The notes under the pieces are model-generated. The model worked only from the letters and a program-made list of their open reading frames with translations, was not told the origin of the DNA and did not search any database. 64,000 nt of DNA from UBA6398 sp963644855. Its GTDB lineage: Bacteria > Bacteroidota > Bacteroidia > Bacteroidales > Bacteroidaceae. The stretch's first letter is position 1. Each line of letters opens with the position of its first letter. Below, in pieces: positions 61,314-64,000 of this stretch. The position numbers were made by a program, and so were the translations under genes. The DNA is taken from NCBI GenBank assembly GCA_963644855.1, contig CAVIQL010000011.1, positions 12,005 to 76,004 of the forward strand, written 5' to 3'.

Positions 61314-62690
61314 ATGACCGTCATCATTCTTACATTAGTAATCATCGGTTATATTTTTATAGCTACCGAAGCTTTTACCCACATCAATAAAGCTGCTGTG
61401 GCGGTTTTTGTAGGAGTTGCTGCGTGGCTGCTCTACATGCTTACGGGCGATTATTATGTAAAAGCGGAACACCAAGACGATTTTATGATGTTTGTCCTGG
61501 GAGGTGGCAACTCGTTCAACGCTTACGTGGCGAAAAACATCTTTTCAAAATACATTACTGATGCGTGCGAAGTGGTGTTGTTCCTGTTGGCAACGCTTGG
61601 CATTACTGAAGTCTTGAACGGAAACGGCTGCTTCGACTTTTTGAGCCGCGTGTTGCGCACACGACATTCCAAGAAGTTGATATGGTTTCTGGTGCTTGCC
61701 ACATTTATTATATCGGCAAACCTTGATAATCTGTCCACAACGGTAATGATGCTTGTTGTGATGCACAAATTGGTGAACGGCACAAAACTAAGAATGATTT
61801 ATGGGTCGGCAATAGTGATAGCCGCAAGTTGCGGAGGAGCTCTCACTGTGATTGGCGACGTTAATGGGCTGACATTGTGGACCAAGGGGTTTATCACGCC
61901 TTCTGCCTATTCAATAATAATGGCTCTGCCCACGCTGTTGATGGTTTCGGTGTGCACATGGTTGCTTTCGCGCATGCTCCCGGAGCGTCTGCCGGCAAGA
62001 GAATTTGAGGTGCGCTTCGTGGGAGACGATGCTACTCTCTCTACATGGCAAAGGTGCACGCTGGTGTTTGTAGGAATAGGCGGACTTTGGTTTATCCCCA
62101 CGTTTCATAACATTACTTCGCTCCCGCCATACGTTGGCGCGCTCTGCGTTCTCTCCTTGCTGTGGGTGTTGAACGAGATTTTCAACCTAAGAATAATGCA
62201 CAGCGGAAAGATGATAATGAAACATTCGCCGGTAGCAATGCAATATGAAAACATACAGACGGTGCTATTCTACATAGGGCTTACGCTTATGGGCGGAGTG
62301 TGTGTGGAGACGGGAGTAGTTGATAGTTTCACGCAATGGATTTGTGAAAAGACGGGCAATCCCTATGTGTTGAGTGCGATAGGCGGTGCGGTTTCGATGC
62401 TTCTCGACAGTGTGGCTGTGATAATAAGCAGCACTCAGATGGCAGGCAGCCTTGAAAACGGGAACTACATATACGAATCGTTCGCATTGAACGGAGATTA
62501 TTGGCCATTGCTTAACTATGCTTGCCTTGTGGGCGGAACGTTGCTGACGGTAGGCTCTTTGAGCGGCATAATGCTAATGCGCATGGAGAACGTGTCTTTG
62601 CTATGGTATTTGCGCCGCATCACTCCACGCGTAGCGGCAGGTGGCGCGGTGGGAGCCGTTGCTATAATTTTGATAACAGAGTTGTTGTAA
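61314..62690 (+). CDS. nhaD: NhaD-like Na+/H+ antiporter
   Basis: A 458-aa inner-membrane protein with about eleven spans, of the ion-transporter superfamily that includes NhaD and ArsB. Typical parts are VLLFLLATLGITEVLNGNGCFDFL, LATFIISANLDNLSTTVMML (the N-D pair of the first discontinuous helix), VIAASCGGALTVIGDVNGLTLW, and SAIGGAVSMLLDSVAVIISSTQM in the second half. Duplicated discontinuous helices around the two Asp/Asn sites suit sodium-proton exchange. It is 70 nt downstream of the tRNA and pfkA follows after 12 nt. Confidence 0.85.
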   Translation: MTVIILTLVIIGYIFIATEAFTHINKAAVAVFVGVAAWLLYMLTGDYYVKAEHQDDFMMFVLGGGNSFNAYVAKNIFSKYITDACEVVLFLLATLGITEVLNGNGCFDFLSRVLRTRHSKKLIWFLVLATFIISANLDNLSTTVMMLVVMHKLVNGTKLRMIYGSAIVIAASCGGALTVIGDVNGLTLWTKGFITPSAYSIIMALPTLLMVSVCTWLLSRMLPERLPAREFEVRFVGDDATLSTWQRCTLVFVGIGGLWFIPTFHNITSLPPYVGALCVLSLLWVLNEIFNLRIMHSGKMIMKHSPVAMQYENIQTVLFYIGLTLMGGVCVETGVVDSFTQWICEKTGNPYVLSAIGGAVSMLLDSVAVIISSTQMAGSLENGNYIYESFALNGDYWPLLNYACLVGGTLLTVGSLSGIMLMRMENVSLLWYLRRITPRVAAGGAVGAVAIILITELL

Positions 62691-62702
62691 TATATATTCG
62701 AT

Positions 62703-63683
62703 ATGACTAAAATTAAAACAATCGGTGTTTTGACATCTGGCGGCGATTCGCCTGGAATGAATGCTGCAATTCGTGCCGTAACGCGAAGCGCAATCTTCAA
62801 TGGCTTTCATGTGAAAGGTATATACCGTGGCTATGAAGGGCTTATTCATGATGAAGTAAAGAGATTTACTACAGAAGATGTGAGTAACATTATACAAACG
62901 GGCGGAACAATTCTAAGAACGGCGCGCTCCAAGGAATTTCCCACGCCGCAGGGACATAAGAAAGCTTATGAAACCTTGCAGAAGGAGCATATAGATGCTT
63001 TGGTTGTTATTGGAGGTAACGGTTCGCTCAGTGGTGCGGCACAGTTTGCCGAATCATATGATGTGCCGTGTATAGGGCTGCCCGGAACTATCGACAACGA
63101 CCTTTATGGTACAGATGCAACCATTGGATATGATACTACATTGAATACCATTACGGAATGTGTGGACAAGATACGCGACACGGCAAATTCCCACGAGCGC
63201 ATATTCTTTGTTGAGGTAATGGGCCGCGATGCCGGTTTCCTTGCCCAGAACAGTGCGATAGCCTCGGGCGCAGAAGCGGCGATTATCCCCGAAGACTCCA
63301 CCGATACCGACCAGTTGTTGACGTTCATGCAGCGTGGTATCCGAAAGAGCAAGCGCAGTTGTATCGTGATTGTGAGCGAAAATCCTAATGGTCATGGCGC
63401 AATGTATTATGCCGACCGTGTGAGAAAAGAATATTCGGGCTTTGATGTGCGCGTTTCCATATTGGGACACCTGCAACGCGGCGGCTCCCCATCGGCACGC
63501 GACAGAATACTCGCCTCACGTGTGGGCGTAGGAGCCATCGATGCCTTGATGGAAGGACAGCGCAATGTGATGGTGGGCGTAAAGAACGACGAAGTGGTTT
63601 ATGTGCCGCTTAAAAGTGCAGCCGGCAAGCGCAAACCCATCGACAAGTCTTTGATCAAAGTGCTCGACGAATTGTCAATCTGA
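62703..63683 (+). CDS. pfkA: ATP-dependent 6-phosphofructokinase
   Basis: Phosphorylates fructose 6-phosphate in glycolysis. 326 aa, the normal length of the short bacterial enzyme. Seen motifs: GVLTSGGDSPGMNAAIR at 7-23 (ATP loop, Gly-Gly-Asp), VVIGGNGSLSGA near 100 (GxGS), LPGTIDNDLYGTDATIGYDT near 124 (catalytic TIDND), EVMGRDAGFLA near 173, and LGHLQRGGSPSARDR near 250. The GGNGS form at the ATP loop, where many enzymes have GGDGS, is seen here. The gene is co-transcribed with the antiporter. Confidence 0.97.
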   Translation: MTKIKTIGVLTSGGDSPGMNAAIRAVTRSAIFNGFHVKGIYRGYEGLIHDEVKRFTTEDVSNIIQTGGTILRTARSKEFPTPQGHKKAYETLQKEHIDALVVIGGNGSLSGAAQFAESYDVPCIGLPGTIDNDLYGTDATIGYDTTLNTITECVDKIRDTANSHERIFFVEVMGRDAGFLAQNSAIASGAEAAIIPEDSTDTDQLLTFMQRGIRKSKRSCIVIVSENPNGHGAMYYADRVRKEYSGFDVRVSILGHLQRGGSPSARDRILASRVGVGAIDALMEGQRNVMVGVKNDEVVYVPLKSAAGKRKPIDKSLIKVLDELSI

Positions 63684-63732
63684 TGCTGACATGCCGCAGT
63701 TTTTGCGGAGTTACAAGTAGAAGCTAAAACAC

Positions 63733-63766
63733 AAATCCCCGGAGAATTACTTCTTCGGGGATTTTT
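63733..63766 (+). terminator. pfkA terminator
   Basis: AAATCCCCG / CGGGGATTT stem extended by GAG/CTT, a short loop and five Ts. Confidence 0.88.
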
Positions 63767-63812
63767 ATGTGCCCACAAGCAGGTTTCTGTAACGGGCGCA
63801 GGCATCTTCTGC

Positions 63813-63878
63813 CCAAGACACCACGGTGTCTTTACCAAGAGACCATGGTGTGTTTACCAAGAAATCATTTTCTGCTAA
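63813..63878. repeat. 22-bp-unit array C2 downstream of pfkA
   Basis: Three 22-bp units beginning CCAAGA, close to the minisatellite at 47.7 kb. Unit 1 has arms that pair perfectly (AGACACC / GGTGTCT), unit 2 has AGAGACCATGGTGTGT, and unit 3 is degenerate. The rest of the right edge (63879-64000) holds nothing I recognise. Confidence 0.75.
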
Positions 63879-64000
63879 ATATCATACTCTCTCAATATGA
63901 TACTACATCTTGTAAAACACGCTTAAAATGAACGTATTCAGCGACTTTCGTAAAAGATAATAATACTTAACCGAATTGCAGAAAGTTTGATTTATATGGG

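Overview
The window is chromosomal DNA from a member of the order Bacteroidales; a Muribaculaceae- or Prevotella-like gut organism is my best guess. The grounds are Bacteroidota-type promoters (TAnnTTTG -7 boxes), an archaeal/eukaryal-type ProS, an exbB-exbD-exbD-tonB-pstS cluster, many SPII lipoproteins, T9SS-like C-terminal tails, a thiamine TonB receptor with PnuT, GH109 and M60 enzymes, and no Shine-Dalgarno bias. I found no insertion sequence, prophage, CRISPR array or rRNA.

Layout. 1-649 is intergenic, followed by proS (-). 2.4-9.3 kb holds DUF4369, FN3-like and fasciclin lipoproteins, a solitary TdeIII-like restriction endonuclease, a PBP4-type DD-carboxypeptidase and a secreted alpha/beta hydrolase. 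9.6-18.5 kb is a run of valS, a DUF4105/Lnb-like membrane protein, an alkaline-phosphatase-fold protein that has lost its metal ligands, and secA. 18.9-21.1 kb is a PiT phosphate permease with a PhoU-like tail. On the minus strand follow mrp, trmB, a DUF975 protein and ilvE. 25.6-29.7 kb is the energy-transduction cluster (exbB, two exbD, tonB, pstS-like). 30-39 kb holds an acyltransferase, a DUF4738-like lipoprotein, an ABC ATPase without a permease, two MATE exporters, thiN, tadA, pyrH and a lactonase-like beta-propeller. 39.6-47.6 kb holds two very large secreted proteins, the second an M60 (mucin-type) metallopeptidase. 48.2-51.3 kb is a thiamine uptake operon (TPP riboswitch, TonB receptor, PnuT), followed by serB, a TPR protein and GH109. 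55.8-60.9 kb is a tightly overlapping minus-strand glycan operon (sugar ketoisomerase, DegT aminotransferase, GNAT/FemAB-like acyltransferase, three GT2). The right edge has tRNA-Gly(CCC), an NhaD-like antiporter and pfkA.

How parts work together. ExbB/ExbD/TonB would energise outer-membrane receptors such as the thiamine receptor. PnuT then carries thiamine inward and ThiN converts it to TPP, the ligand of the riboswitch. The secreted M60 and GH109 enzymes suggest use of host mucin glycoproteins.

The most unusual feature is a dispersed family of intergenic arrays built from 21- or 22-bp units. Most units contain a short dyad plus an A/T stretch ending in TTTAAA or similar. At least fourteen stretches of this type lie in the window, and all five convergent gene junctions contain one. 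One locus has expanded to 19 copies with a 66-bp higher-order period, and two loci carry the same 28-nt sequence in opposite orientation.
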